From JADMJV01 sp964649085 (GTDB lineage Bacteria > Vulcanimicrobiota > Xenobia > Xenobiales > JADMJV01): a stretch of 64,000 bases of DNA. Made by a program: the position numbers and the translations under genes. The stretch lies in assembly GCA_964649085.1 (NCBI GenBank), contig CAZYPN010000025.1, positions 1 to 64,000 of the forward strand, in the 5' to 3' direction. Positions 34,223 through 43,445 of the stretch are shown piece by piece (position 1 is the first letter of the stretch; each line of letters begins with the position of its first letter). The notes beneath the pieces were generated by a model. The model worked only from the letters and a program-made list of their open reading frames with translations, was not told the origin of the DNA and did not search any database.

Positions 34223-35314
34223 ATGAACCAGCTTGAGCCCCATATCGATGATCCCGAGCTTGAAGGGCTGGGAACGTCTGAGGACGATGGGTGGGGCAAC
34301 TACCCCATCGACAACATCTTGATTCGCACCGAGGCGCGCACCGTGTATGAAGTGGTGCGGCGAATGGACAAGACTTATGTGTTGGACCCCGAGTTTCAGC
34401 GCGACTTTGTGTGGGACACCAAGAAGCAGAGCAAGCTGATCGAATCGGTGCTGATGCGCATCCCGCTGCCGGTGTTTTACCTGGCCGAAGACGACGATGG
34501 GCGGATGATTGTGGTGGACGGCTTGCAACGCCTGACCACGTTTCAGCGCTTTCTTTCGGGCAACCTGAGGCTCGACATCAAACGCGAAGAGTTGGACGGG
34601 AAATGCTTCGCCGACCTGGCGCCCAAGCTACAGAATCGGGTGGAAGACTGTAACCTTACCTTCTATATCATCGACCCCAAGGTGCCCGAAACGGTGCGGC
34701 TAGACATTTTTGAGCGGGTGAACCTGGGGGTGCCGCTCAGCCGGCAGCAAATGCGCAATTGTCTGTACCAGGGCCCGGCCACGGCCTTCCTGAAGGAAGC
34801 CGCCCACTCGGCCCTATTTCTCGACACGACGGGGCGCGGTTTTCGTACCACGGATATGCGCGACCGAGAGGCCATCAACCGATACTGCGCGTTCCGACTG
34901 TTGGAGCTGCGAAGCTACAAAGGCGATATGGATGATTTTCTGGCCACGGTGCTCAAGCACCTGAACCGCAATCCCGGGCAAATTGCGGGGCTAGACGAGG
35001 GGCTACGGCGCTCCCTGGCCGCCGCCCAGGCGCTTTTTGGCAAACACGCCTTTCGCAAGCACGCCCCCCAACAAACCAGCCGCAACCCCATCAACGTGGG
35101 CCTGTGGGACGTTATGTCGACGGGGCTGGCAGGTTACTCTCTGGAACATATCCGACATCACGAGGACGAGCTGCGGGAAGGCTTCTACGACCTGTTGGCC
35201 GAGGACGAGTTTGCCGATGCCATTACCATCGGCACCAATCATCGACGTAAGGTGTTGGTGAGGTTCGAGCGTTTTGGACGCTATCTAAGCGAAATTATTG
35301 GCGATGCTTCGTAG
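34223..35314 (+). CDS. DUF262 (GmrS/ParB-like) protein
   Basis: This 363-aa protein has a DUF262 core at about 35-190: LDPEFQRDFVWDTKKQSKLI, SVLMRIPLPVFYL, then VVDGLQRLTTF, corresponding to the DGQQR nucleotide-binding/hydrolysis motif of GmrSD and related type IV restriction proteins. DUF1524, the HNH half of GmrSD, is absent, so nuclease activity would have to come from a partner. The next gene, a DUF3696 ATPase, overlaps it by 11 bp. This is the first gene of a three-gene cassette. Confidence 0.88.
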   Translation: MNQLEPHIDDPELEGLGTSEDDGWGNYPIDNILIRTEARTVYEVVRRMDKTYVLDPEFQRDFVWDTKKQSKLIESVLMRIPLPVFYLAEDDDGRMIVVDGLQRLTTFQRFLSGNLRLDIKREELDGKCFADLAPKLQNRVEDCNLTFYIIDPKVPETVRLDIFERVNLGVPLSRQQMRNCLYQGPATAFLKEAAHSALFLDTTGRGFRTTDMRDREAINRYCAFRLLELRSYKGDMDDFLATVLKHLNRNPGQIAGLDEGLRRSLAAAQALFGKHAFRKHAPQQTSRNPINVGLWDVMSTGLAGYSLEHIRHHEDELREGFYDLLAEDEFADAITIGTNHRRKVLVRFERFGRYLSEIIGDAS

Positions 35315-36446
35315 CCTGCAACTCGACTGTTTCAAGTGTTTCCGCCAGCAGCGGTTTCCCTTGAACCAGCTTACGGTTCTCAGCGGCCTCAACGCCTCGG
35401 GCAAATCTTCCGTTCTTCAAAGCCTCGTACTGTTGTCTCAGACGATGCGCGATCAGGAGTGGGCTGGCCGCCTGTTTCTCAACGGCCGAGACGTGCAGCT
35501 GGGGGCGATGACCGACATTGTCAACAACATTGTAGGAAGGCGCTCGTTCGCCATCGATGTCGAGAGCGATGATGGCTCGGTGGGTTGGACCTTCGAATCG
35601 GACGATCGCCGGGGCATGGCGGCGGAGGTTGGGCAGCTGCGGTTGGGCTTGCGCAGTCTCGACCGCCCCCAGGGGCTTCAGCACCTGTTGACAGGCCAGG
35701 CTTCGGCAGCCGAACGCAGCATTGCCCAAACCCTGGCCCGACTGGCCTATCTGACGGCCGAACGGCTGGGCCCCCGCGACCTGTATGCGCTGCAGGAGCC
35801 GGGCGAGGGCGTCAACGTGGGCTCCAAGGGCGAGCTGGCGGTTAGCTTGTTGTATTCGCGGCGCGACCAGCAGGTTCTGCCCGAACTGGCCCTGGAAGGG
35901 CACGCCCCCACCCTGCTGCGCCAGGTGGAGGCTCGAATGGCCACTTTCTTTCCTGGCTGTGCCCTGGAACTAAGCCCGGTGCCGCAAACCAACTCTGTGA
36001 CTCTGGGCATTCGCACTTCCGAAGCCACTGCTTTTCACCGCCCCACCCACGTGGGCTTTGGTCTGACCCAGGTGCTGCCCATTCTGGTGGCCGCCCTCAG
36101 TTCGCAGCCCGGTCAGTTGGTGTTGCTGGAAAACCCCGAGGTTCATCTTCATCCGGCCGGACAGGCCCATATGGGAAGGTTTCTGGCCGAAGCCGCTCAG
36201 GCTGGCGTGCAGGTGGTGCTGGAAACCCACAGCGACCATATTCTCAGCGGCATCCGCAGGGCCGTAAAAGCAAGAGCTATCGGGCCCGAACAGGTGACCC
36301 TATTGTTTGTGGTTCCAGGAGCCGAGGGCAATCCGCAGGTCGACAGCCCGACGCTGGATGCGGCCGGCAATATCGACCACTGGCCCGACGGCTTCTTTGA
36401 CCAGTTCGATAAAGACGCGACCTTCTTCGCCGGTTGGGAGGACTGA
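35304..36446 (+). CDS. DUF3696-type AAA ATPase
   Basis: This 380-aa RecF/ABC-like ATPase begins LRSLQLDCFKCF and has Walker A GLNASGKSS near 29-37, a signature-like GFGLTQVLPI, Walker B LVLLENPEVHLHP and the switch region ETHSDHI. The C-terminal LDAAGNIDHWPDGFFDQFDKD is the DUF3696 signature. The ATG at 35304 is preferred over the upstream TTG at 35298. These ATPases commonly accompany DUF262 proteins in defence cassettes and probably sense DNA ends or phage structures. Confidence 0.9.
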   Translation: MLRSLQLDCFKCFRQQRFPLNQLTVLSGLNASGKSSVLQSLVLLSQTMRDQEWAGRLFLNGRDVQLGAMTDIVNNIVGRRSFAIDVESDDGSVGWTFESDDRRGMAAEVGQLRLGLRSLDRPQGLQHLLTGQASAAERSIAQTLARLAYLTAERLGPRDLYALQEPGEGVNVGSKGELAVSLLYSRRDQQVLPELALEGHAPTLLRQVEARMATFFPGCALELSPVPQTNSVTLGIRTSEATAFHRPTHVGFGLTQVLPILVAALSSQPGQLVLLENPEVHLHPAGQAHMGRFLAEAAQAGVQVVLETHSDHILSGIRRAVKARAIGPEQVTLLFVVPGAEGNPQVDSPTLDAAGNIDHWPDGFFDQFDKDATFFAGWED

Positions 36447-37403
36447 GCTGGCTTTTTTGCTCAACGAGCTCTCGCTGGAGGGGCAATATCAGGGCGCGAC
36501 CGATTTCCAGGCGGCCATTGGGCTGATCATGAGGATCAGGAACGAGCTTAACAAGGCCGGCCTCGCCTTGAAGGCCACCGCTCGCTGGCGGACGCCCGAA
36601 TTACAGCAACACTGACGCTGAGGCAGGCTCGGCAGTTGCTACCTCCGCAGCAGCTTTCTGCCGTCTTGAGCTGGCTTTCCAAAGACGGGCCGTTTTGGGA
36701 CGATGAACGCGCTCACAGCGCCGACAGCTGGCTGCAACGCGATGCCCACACCCTGGTGACCGATACGGCCGTGGGCGAAGCGGCCTGGAAGACGCACCAG
36801 GGGGAAATGGCGGAACTGGTGAGCTTCAAGCCCTCAAGCTGGGCATACTCGCCTGTTCGGGTAACTTGCCACCAGGAACTGGAGTTGGCCCTGTGGCACT
36901 GCGACATCCCCAATCACCTTGAGCTGGACACGGTTCGAGCCGCCATTCAGAGCCGGCGGGCACCCATGAAGACCTGGGCCGACCTGCAGCTCTACGCGAT
37001 GGCAGACTGTCCCCACCTGGTGTTCAGCCAGCAGGCCTTTGAAAGGCTGTTTTCCGAGCCCTTTGCGGCCGGGCCGGCCCAGCAACTGCTGGAGCGACTG
37101 GCCGTGTTGGATGACTTGAAACGGTCGTGTGGGCCCGAGGGCTTCACCCCCCAGGCTCAACAGCGATATCAGAACCACTTCTTTGGCGACAAAAGCTGGT
37201 TCAGCGATTCCTCCGTCAGCGAGAAACGCGAGTTTGAAAAAGAGTTGACGTTCTGGCATCCGCTGAAGGCGGGTGAAAAAGTGTTTGCCCCCTGGCACGG
37301 CAAGGTGAAGACGCCCCAATTGAGGATTCACTTCACGTTTCCTATCACCGACTCGGAACCACTACTGGTGCTGTATGTGGGCCCCAAAATTACCAAGCGC
37401 TAG
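36447..37403 (+). pseudogene. third gene of the DUF262/DUF3696 cassette, frameshifted near its start
   Basis: Immediately after the ATPase stop a frame reads LAFLLNELSLEGQYQGATDF through AGLALK and then ends. The neighbouring frame continues naturally from about 36573 (HRSLADARITATLTLRQARQ, then LSKDGPFWDDER and VTDTAVGEAAW) to the stop at 37403. One base gained or lost near 36573 separates the halves. The 3' frame alone could start at TTG 36636 and give 255 aa. The family is unnamed to me, but its tight place after DUF3696 suggests the effector of the cassette. A sequencing error would also explain the break. Confidence 0.65.
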
Positions 37404-37438
37404 CAAGACCGAGAAAAGCCTTGCGGATGAAGACGGTG

Positions 37439-37469
37439 TTGACACTAATAGGTGAACACAGTGTAGCCT
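37439..37469 (+). promoter_or_regulatory. candidate sigma-70 promoter before the HD gene
   Basis: A perfect TTGACA (37439-37444) is followed 17 bases later by TGTAGC (37462-37467), a poor -10, or 19 bases later by TAGCCT. It lies about 90 bp before the HD phosphohydrolase start and just after the preceding cassette, where a promoter is expected. Confidence 0.4.
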
Positions 37470-37557
37470 GATGTAGTGGCAACAGTCCCCGCTAGAAGGT
37501 TTCCCCTGCCGACCGGGAACTGGGGTCGTTGAACTTTCTTCTACGGAGAGGTGACCG

Positions 37558-38883
37558 TTGGCTCAGCAGGAAATTCGTGACCCCATCCACGGCTTTGTGC
37601 GTTTTTCTAAGCCAGAGCTCCGAGTGATTCAAAGTCCTGATTTTCAGAGGCTACGCTTCATCAGTCAGTTGGCACTCACCCAGTTTCTTTACCCCAGCGC
37701 CTGTCACACCCGGTTTGAACACAGTCTCGGGGTGTGCGAACTCGCCAGCCGAATCTTTGATACGGTGTTTCACAAGGACCATTTTTCTGGGAAACTCGCC
37801 GATCGACTTGGAGTCGAACCCGATCCAAACTGCGGCCCGCTGGCACAGGGACGTAGTGAACTGAGGCTGGCAGCCTTGCTCCACGATGTGGGTCACCTTC
37901 CTTTCTCCCACGCAGCCGAGCACTTTTTGCTGCCCAGGGGTCAGAACCACGAGACCATGACCGGCCAGTTACTTCTTCAAGGTGGGCTACGGTCGTTATT
38001 GAGCGATATCAATGTCAACCCTGAGCGCGTGGTTAAACTGGCCGTGGGCCCCAATAGTGCCAGCAAGTTCGCCCAAATCTGTGAGGACCAGGATCTGGCC
38101 CGTCGATTGTTGAGTTTCAGCCCTCTCGAGGCGGTCTTGAGTGAGATCATTACCGGTGAGTTCGGGGCAGATCGGATGGACTACTTGCTGCGGGACAGCC
38201 ACCACCTGGGTGTCAGCTATGGGAAATTCGACCACCTCAGGCTGGTTGATTGCTTAAGGATACTGAGTCACCCGGAGACAGATGCCCCCACACTGGGCGT
38301 GAAGCTTGGTGGCCTGCAATCGGCCGAAGCTTTGTTTGTGGCCCGCTATGCGCTTTTCTCCCAGGTCTATTACCATCCGGTGCGACTGGCGCTGGATCAT
38401 CACCTGCGCGAATTCTTCAAGGAATATCGTAATCGCTTCCCAGAGGTCTCGACCGACACTCTTCAACAGTTGACGGAGCCTGAGGTTTTCAGCCAACTCC
38501 GCCAGCTCCATCGAGAGCAAGCCCCGGTGGCAGGGCGCCTGTTCGATCGCCAGCATTACCGTCAGCTCTTTTCCGTGCCGCTTGAATTTGCAGCAGAAGC
38601 CAGGGAGACGCTTCAAAGCCAACTTGAAGAAGACTTTGAGGGCCAGGTGATTGAGGAACGTCCGAAAGCCAAGCAAATCGAGAGCTTTCCGGTTCTCCAC
38701 GACGACACCGTGCGGCTTTCGGGCGAGTTGTCACCCATGCTGAGGTCCTTCCCTTCAGCGGGGATGTATGTGGGCCTGATCGCCCCGGAATTGCTGCGGT
38801 CCAAAGCCGAACGGGTTCAGGCTTTTCGCAGAACCGTGAATGACTTCTTAGCCACCAAGAGAGCGAAGGGACGCCCAGCATGA
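37558..38883 (+). CDS. YwfO-like HD-domain phosphohydrolase
   Basis: This 441-aa protein has the HD metal-binding set of SAMHD1/dGTPase-type enzymes: HTRFEHSLG (His50, His55), LLHDVGH (His109-Asp110) and the late Asp in EFGADRMDYLLRDS. The N-terminal DPIHGF is the family signature. Such proteins hydrolyse dNTPs or related nucleotides. B. subtilis YwfO is the closest named relative I can suggest, and its gene neighbours ywgA. The next gene here is YwgA-like and overlaps by 4 bp, so the pair is conserved. GTG or TTG is used as start at 37558. In this island it may starve phage of dNTPs. Confidence 0.85.
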   Translation: MAQQEIRDPIHGFVRFSKPELRVIQSPDFQRLRFISQLALTQFLYPSACHTRFEHSLGVCELASRIFDTVFHKDHFSGKLADRLGVEPDPNCGPLAQGRSELRLAALLHDVGHLPFSHAAEHFLLPRGQNHETMTGQLLLQGGLRSLLSDINVNPERVVKLAVGPNSASKFAQICEDQDLARRLLSFSPLEAVLSEIITGEFGADRMDYLLRDSHHLGVSYGKFDHLRLVDCLRILSHPETDAPTLGVKLGGLQSAEALFVARYALFSQVYYHPVRLALDHHLREFFKEYRNRFPEVSTDTLQQLTEPEVFSQLRQLHREQAPVAGRLFDRQHYRQLFSVPLEFAAEARETLQSQLEEDFEGQVIEERPKAKQIESFPVLHDDTVRLSGELSPMLRSFPSAGMYVGLIAPELLRSKAERVQAFRRTVNDFLATKRAKGRPA

Positions 38884-39401
38884 AAGACTCAAGTTGGCCG
38901 ATATTGTGTCAGCTGATCCAACGACTACGGCAGCTAGAGAGCTGGACCGGTGAAACGCATGTGCAGAAGACGGCCTTTGCCCTGGAACGGCTGGCCAAGC
39001 TGGATTGGGACATGGGCTTTATCATCTACAAATACGGCCCCTTTTCATTTCGACTGCGGGAGCAGCTAGGTGAGCTGCGGGCCTGGGGCTACCTCGAGAT
39101 GGAATACTCGGCAGACGGCTACGGAGCTCGCCACGCCCTAACCTCCTCGGGGAAACAACTGGCGGTCACCGCCAACCTGCCGACGGAGACAGTCGACCTT
39201 GTGGTCGAAACAATGGGGTCGATGAGCGTGAAAGAGCTTGAGAAGCTGGCCACTGCCCTCTTCTGGCTCACGGAGCCGAGCTGCCCCGCGGGTCAAGTGC
39301 GTGCCCAGATGAAAAACAGCAAGCCCCATCTTTCCGACGCCGAAATCGAGAAGGCCTTGAACGAGGCGGAGGCCATGTTGGGGGCGGTCCAGCTGGCATA
39401 G
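38880..39401 (+). CDS. YwgA-like protein paired with the HD phosphohydrolase
   Basis: This 173-aa protein has a winged-helix-like pattern (ETHVQKTAFALERLAKLDW, then IIYKYGPFSFRLREQLGEL). The HVQK...YKYGPF...L signature fits YwgA and, more loosely, SocA/DUF4065 proteins. It starts inside the HD gene stop (ATGA), so translation is coupled. It probably regulates or binds the HD enzyme. A second member of the family is at 42226, which has the same HIQK and Y-hydrophobic-P-C-FELRE layout. No catalytic residues are evident. Confidence 0.7.
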   Translation: MKDSSWPILCQLIQRLRQLESWTGETHVQKTAFALERLAKLDWDMGFIIYKYGPFSFRLREQLGELRAWGYLEMEYSADGYGARHALTSSGKQLAVTANLPTETVDLVVETMGSMSVKELEKLATALFWLTEPSCPAGQVRAQMKNSKPHLSDAEIEKALNEAEAMLGAVQLA

Positions 39402-39425
39402 CCCCGACCTGGAGGAGGGAACGTC

Positions 39426-40033
39426 ATGCTTTCAAGGATTCGCCTGAATCGATTTACCGCCTTCGAGGCCCTGGAGCTTGAGGCCTCGCCGGGGATCAAT
39501 GTGCTGATCGGCGAGAACGGCACCGGAAAAACCCATTTACTGCAGCTGGCCGGAACCTGTTGCAGAAACTACAGCAAATCGTCGAAGGCAAGGTCATCCT
39601 GCGCGACGAGGAGTTCTTCCTAAAGAACGACCAGGGCAACCTGGAGTTCACGCTTTTGGCCGAAGGCTTTCGCAAATGAGGACTGCTGTGGCTGCTGATA
39701 CAAAACGGCACGCTGTTGACCGGCTCCGTTCTGTTCTGGGACGAACCCGAGACCAACCTCAACCCGCGCCTCTTTCGCTCGCTGATGGAGATTTTGCTGG
39801 AGCTGCAGCGAGCCGGGGTGCAGGTCTTCCTGGCCAGCCACGACTATGTCATTCTGAAGGAACTGGAATTGGCCAGGGCACCAGAGGACCAGGTGATGTA
39901 TCACGCCCTGTATCGAGATGAGGCCCGCGAAATTCGCTGCGCCTCGGTCAAAAGCTATTTGGAAATCCATCCCAACGCCATCCAGGACACTTTTCTGTCT
40001 CTCTACGACCGGCAGCTGCAGCGCGATGACTGA
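39426..40033 (+). pseudogene. RecF/OLD-like AAA ATPase, broken
   Basis: The ATG at 39426 starts MLSRIRLNRFTAFEALEL with Walker A GENGTGKTHLL. Near 39555 the sensible frame changes (NLLQKLQQIVEGKVILRDEE). The normal 150 or so residues between Walker A and this point are missing. A TGA at 39677-39679 interrupts FRK-stop-GLLWLLIQNG. The rest (GSVLFWDEPETNLNP Walker B, then ASHDYVILKEL) reads to 40033. The gene thus has a large deletion, a frameshift and a nonsense codon and cannot work. It was part of a two-gene cassette with the next, also broken, gene. Confidence 0.75.
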
Positions 40034-40550
40034 ACGCCTGGAAGAGTCGGGATTCCGGCTCGAAGTGGAAGACAACCTTCATCCTTTTCGCATCGGCCAG
40101 TGCGGGAGCTACCAAAGACTCAGCGGCAAGCATCTAAAAGAGATGGATATTGGGTGGGTCGAACCGAGGCGAATCTGTCTGCTGGAACTCAAAGGAGACG
40201 AGGCCTGGACCAGCCAGAAGCCCCCTTCGCCCAGCGAGGCTCTGCTGGCTAATTTGGAAGAGAAGGCCCGAGACGTGCTGCTGATGGTAGCAGCAGTATG
40301 GGCTGGCAGCCCATTCGGCAAAGAGCTTGGGGCAGAATTGCCGCAGCCTTTTCCGAAATCGCCCACACCGCTGAAACTCATGTTCCTGGTTGACACCCCC
40401 AAGGGCATGGAAGCCGAGCTTTAGAACCTGAACGACCGGCTAAACCAACGTTTAGAGGGCCGATTGGAAGTTATCGGCGCCGGCCGGGTTAGCGTGGTCA
40501 ACCTCGAGCGCGCCCGAAAGCTCGGCTTGCGCGTCGAGAAAGCATCTTAG
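40026..40550 (+). pseudogene. partner of the broken ATPase, with internal TAG
   Basis: The frame from the ATG at 40026 reads MTERLEESGFRLEVEDNLHP, RICLLELKGDEAWTSQK and LKLMFLVDTP, and stops at TAG 40422-40424 after GMEAEL. The same frame continues sensibly for 41 codons (NLNDRLNQRLEGRLEVIGAG and on) to 40550, so a CAG to TAG change is likely. The LELKG segment recalls the E-x-K of nuclease folds, but this is weak. It overlaps the ATPase gene by 8 bp. Function unknown; probably dead with its partner. Confidence 0.6.
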
Positions 40551-40576
40551 ACGAGAGCCAACGCCCTGGTCAACGG

Positions 40577-42088
40577 CTACCCGAAAAAGTACGAAAAGAC
40601 GCCGCTTTCGCGCAACGCCTCCTCTGACTCGCGCAGCCCCTCAAGACCCTCGGCCAAACACTCACTGAGATCGGAAAACCAGGGCAACACGTCATCCAGA
40701 CCGGCCAGCTTGTAGTCGACTTGCCTGAACCCGACGGTTCGAACCATCAATTTCGCCACCGCCTTGCCGCGGTTGGCGGCCTCGACCTTCTCGGGCCGAG
40801 CGATGGTCACGCGGCGCCGCAACCCGCTGGCCGACGTTTTTTGCCTGGACGCTCTGGGCGGGGTGGGTTCCAGGGGCGGCAGGGGAACCTGCAGGATATC
40901 GACGAGTTTTCGTTGCCAGTGGCCCTCTTCGAAGTGGAAGATGCGCTGGGCGCCGCATTGCAGGGCCTGTCTTTTCGACAGCGCCAGCACCTCTTGCCAG
41001 TCGGCCTGGCGCTTATCGACGATATAAAGAGCGTTGCCCTCTTCCTCGCATTCGGCCACGGCGTAGTTGGGAAACTCGAAGACGTGGTAATTTCTGTGCT
41101 CGCCCAGCTGGCCCAGATACACCGCCAGCGGCCCCAGACGGTCGATGAACTCCAGGCGTTCGGTGCGCAGCCGCCACTCGCTTTCCGAGCGGCAGCTGGC
41201 CCGCAGTTGAGAGGCCAGGGCCGGGTCGCGCCAGAACCCCGGGGGCAGCACCTCCCATCCCAGCTGGGTGCGCTTTCTGGGCGCCCCCAATTCTAAAAAA
41301 CGCTGGAAACGCAGGGGGCTCAGCTTGCCCTGCAGCGTGGCCAGCGCGGCTTCGGCCAGATCGGGCCCTGGTGCCACCGGTGAGGCATGGGCCTGATGCC
41401 AGAGTTGGCAGAGCCTCTCGCCCAGCCCGATGGCCTGCCCCAGGTAGCGCTGCATGTGCTGGGAGCCCCAGCCGTCGAAAACAGGAAGACTGTCCACCAG
41501 GCTGCTCCAGGTATCGAGGGAGGGGCTCTGTTGCAACAGCTCTTCAGCCTGCGCAGCCAGCTGAAGCCCGTCGATCAGGGGCTGGGGAATGCCCGCCTCT
41601 TGCAACGCCGTGGTCGACCAGCCGCGAACCAGCGCGGCCACGCGATCGCCATAAAGCGGGGCGGGTTCGGCCATAAGATCTTCCAGAAAGAAACGCAGGT
41701 AGGCCGAAGTGAAATCCAGCGCACGGGGCTCCAGCTGCAATTCTGCCGGCCCATAGCGGGCCGCGCTGGCCAGATGCAAGCCGAACTGGAGCAGGCATTG
41801 GGGCGAAAAGAACCGGTCGCCGGAAACGCTTTCGAACCAGGGCCTCAATTCTTGAAGAAACTGTTGCAGCCCGGCGGGTTCCACCTGCGACAGGTCGACC
41901 ATGTCGGGCGGCCGCTTTCTGCGGGTCGGGGGTGGCGAAAGGGCGAAACGAAGGATTTCGCTCGGCACAGCGGCAGAATCGTGGCAACCCAATAATTCGC
42001 GATACAGGAGGGTGAAACGCTGGAGCAGCAGCCTCACAAACCTTCCAGATAATTCGGGGTTGGAATCAAAGCGGGGAAATCGCTGCAT
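40577..42088 (-). CDS. uncharacterised 503-aa protein
   Basis: The family is not recognised. The N-terminal 300 residues are helical and Leu-rich. A more ordered region follows (about 320-400: YHVFEFPNYAVAECEEEGNALYI, then QCGAQRIFHFEEGHWQRKLVDIL). The YAVAECEEEGNALYIVDK stretch has a nuclease- or sensor-like strand-turn-strand look but no named motif. A basic Ser/Arg linker near 415-440 precedes a helical tail. It is monocistronic, convergent with the broken cassette and divergent from the YwgA-like gene. Clean coding character supports a real gene. Confidence 0.65.
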   Translation of the reverse strand: MQRFPRFDSNPELSGRFVRLLLQRFTLLYRELLGCHDSAAVPSEILRFALSPPPTRRKRPPDMVDLSQVEPAGLQQFLQELRPWFESVSGDRFFSPQCLLQFGLHLASAARYGPAELQLEPRALDFTSAYLRFFLEDLMAEPAPLYGDRVAALVRGWSTTALQEAGIPQPLIDGLQLAAQAEELLQQSPSLDTWSSLVDSLPVFDGWGSQHMQRYLGQAIGLGERLCQLWHQAHASPVAPGPDLAEAALATLQGKLSPLRFQRFLELGAPRKRTQLGWEVLPPGFWRDPALASQLRASCRSESEWRLRTERLEFIDRLGPLAVYLGQLGEHRNYHVFEFPNYAVAECEEEGNALYIVDKRQADWQEVLALSKRQALQCGAQRIFHFEEGHWQRKLVDILQVPLPPLEPTPPRASRQKTSASGLRRRVTIARPEKVEAANRGKAVAKLMVRTVGFRQVDYKLAGLDDVLPWFSDLSECLAEGLEGLRESEEALRESGVFSYFFG

Positions 42089-42225
42089 ATGTCAGGTTTT
42101 CGTGCTGCGAGCTAGCGACCCCTTGGGAATGCCACCTGGGGGCGAAGAGCGATTGCCAGAAGAGCGGCGAATCTTGCCGATAGCTCGGGATGAACGAACG
42201 AAGTGGCTGAAAGGAATGGTCGCCG

Positions 42226-42795
42226 ATGATACGCTATGAAACCTGGCCCCATGTGCTTTGTCTCATCGACGCTCTTTGCGCGCACGGCAGCTGGTGCGGC
42301 GCCAGCCACATCCAGAAAGCAACCTGCATCGCGCAGGAGCTGAGCGCAGTGTCGGTAGACTTCGACTACCGCTACCATCCCTATTGCTTTGAGTTGAGAG
42401 AGGTGCTGGTCGAGCTCGAAGCAGCCGGGGCTGTGAGCACGGTTTCCCGGGACGGCTGGGAACCGGGCTATCGGATTACTGACCGTGGCTTTGGTTTTTG
42501 GGCCCAGTTCGAAAGGAGCGACTTCAATTCGACCGCCCTGGAGTTTGTGGCCATCCGGCTGAGCGGGCTGAGCCTGGACGAGCTGACCCGGCTAGCGACC
42601 GCCTTCCTGGTGGAGAAAGAACTGCCCGGCGCCAGCTTGGAAGTTCAAGTCGACCGCTGGGCTGGCTACCAACCGGACATCAGCCTCGAGGCGGCCCGCC
42701 AATCCCTGACAATAGCAAAGACCTGGCGCAAAGAATGGGCTCAACAAACCGACCGAGCCCCGATGTCGAGCGTGTCCTCGCCAAAAGCACGCTGA
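42226..42795 (+). CDS. second YwgA-like protein
   Basis: This 189-aa protein parallels the one at 38880: SHIQKATCIAQEL, then FDYRYHPYCFELREVLVELE, GYRITDRGFGFW, and a C-terminal LSLDELTRLATAFLVE like the MSVKELEKLATALFWL of the paralogue. Here there is no HD phosphohydrolase beside it. Instead it faces a TOPRIM-like gene whose 3' end it overlaps by 55 bp. The HD partner may have been lost, or the protein serves the 37558 enzyme in trans. Confidence 0.65.
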   Translation: MIRYETWPHVLCLIDALCAHGSWCGASHIQKATCIAQELSAVSVDFDYRYHPYCFELREVLVELEAAGAVSTVSRDGWEPGYRITDRGFGFWAQFERSDFNSTALEFVAIRLSGLSLDELTRLATAFLVEKELPGASLEVQVDRWAGYQPDISLEAARQSLTIAKTWRKEWAQQTDRAPMSSVSSPKAR

Positions 42796-43445
42796 AGCCA
42801 CTTCTTCAGGGGCTCGAGCCCGGCAAGCTGTCGGGAGGTAAAGTAGGCCCGCACCGCCTGCCCGGAAACCAGGTCTGGCGTGGAACTCCAGGCCAACCAG
42901 GTGCGCAGCCGGGCTTTATGGGCGTGAATCGGGGAGTATTTCTTCAAATTCGAACCCAGGCCAGCAAGCAGCTTTTCCAGCGCTTCCTTGTTGGGGAATT
43001 CGTGGCCCCCCGCACGGGCGTCCGACTCGGCGGTATTCCAAAGCAGCGTTTCCCAACTGCCGGGCGCGCAGTTGTCGGGCATCACCCACAACGCGCAACG
43101 CGGAAGGATGAGTTCACCGGGCCGCCACACCGGAGCCAGCACGAGCCCTTCCTCGGGTAGTTCGGAGGGCAAATCGCTGTAGCCAACATCTTCGAAGAGC
43201 CGGGCAAAGGTGGCATAGCGGTCCTTCGCCCTGCCTTCGTCCAGGCCGTCGGCGTCGATGACGAAGCCGAGACACTCGATACTGCGTTCTTTCACGGCGC
43301 TGCTCATCAGGGCCGGGTCCATTAGTTGCTTATCGGATTTGGCAATAGTGATGTTTACGTGCCTTTCGGAACCTGGAAAGACGTCAGCGCAAAGAGCCGA
43401 TAGCACGTAGAGGTCTTCGTTACCCTCGACGTAGAGCTTTCTCAC
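42741..43445 (-). CDS. DUF3226/TOPRIM-like protein
   Basis: This 234-aa protein opens with KLYVEGNEDLYVLSALC, the TOPRIM first strand with its Glu, and continues with CLGFVIDADGLDEGR, the DxD strand. This is the DUF3226 pattern. TOPRIM proteins paired with an AAA ATPase are the effector half of split OLD-like systems; PARIS (AriA/AriB) uses the same logic. The gene follows the AAA ATPase with a 4-bp overlap. The predicted role is a nuclease switched by the ATPase. Confidence 0.75.
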   Translation of the reverse strand: MRKLYVEGNEDLYVLSALCADVFPGSERHVNITIAKSDKQLMDPALMSSAVKERSIECLGFVIDADGLDEGRAKDRYATFARLFEDVGYSDLPSELPEEGLVLAPVWRPGELILPRCALWVMPDNCAPGSWETLLWNTAESDARAGGHEFPNKEALEKLLAGLGSNLKKYSPIHAHKARLRTWLAWSSTPDLVSGQAVRAYFTSRQLAGLEPLKKWLQRAFGEDTLDIGARSVC

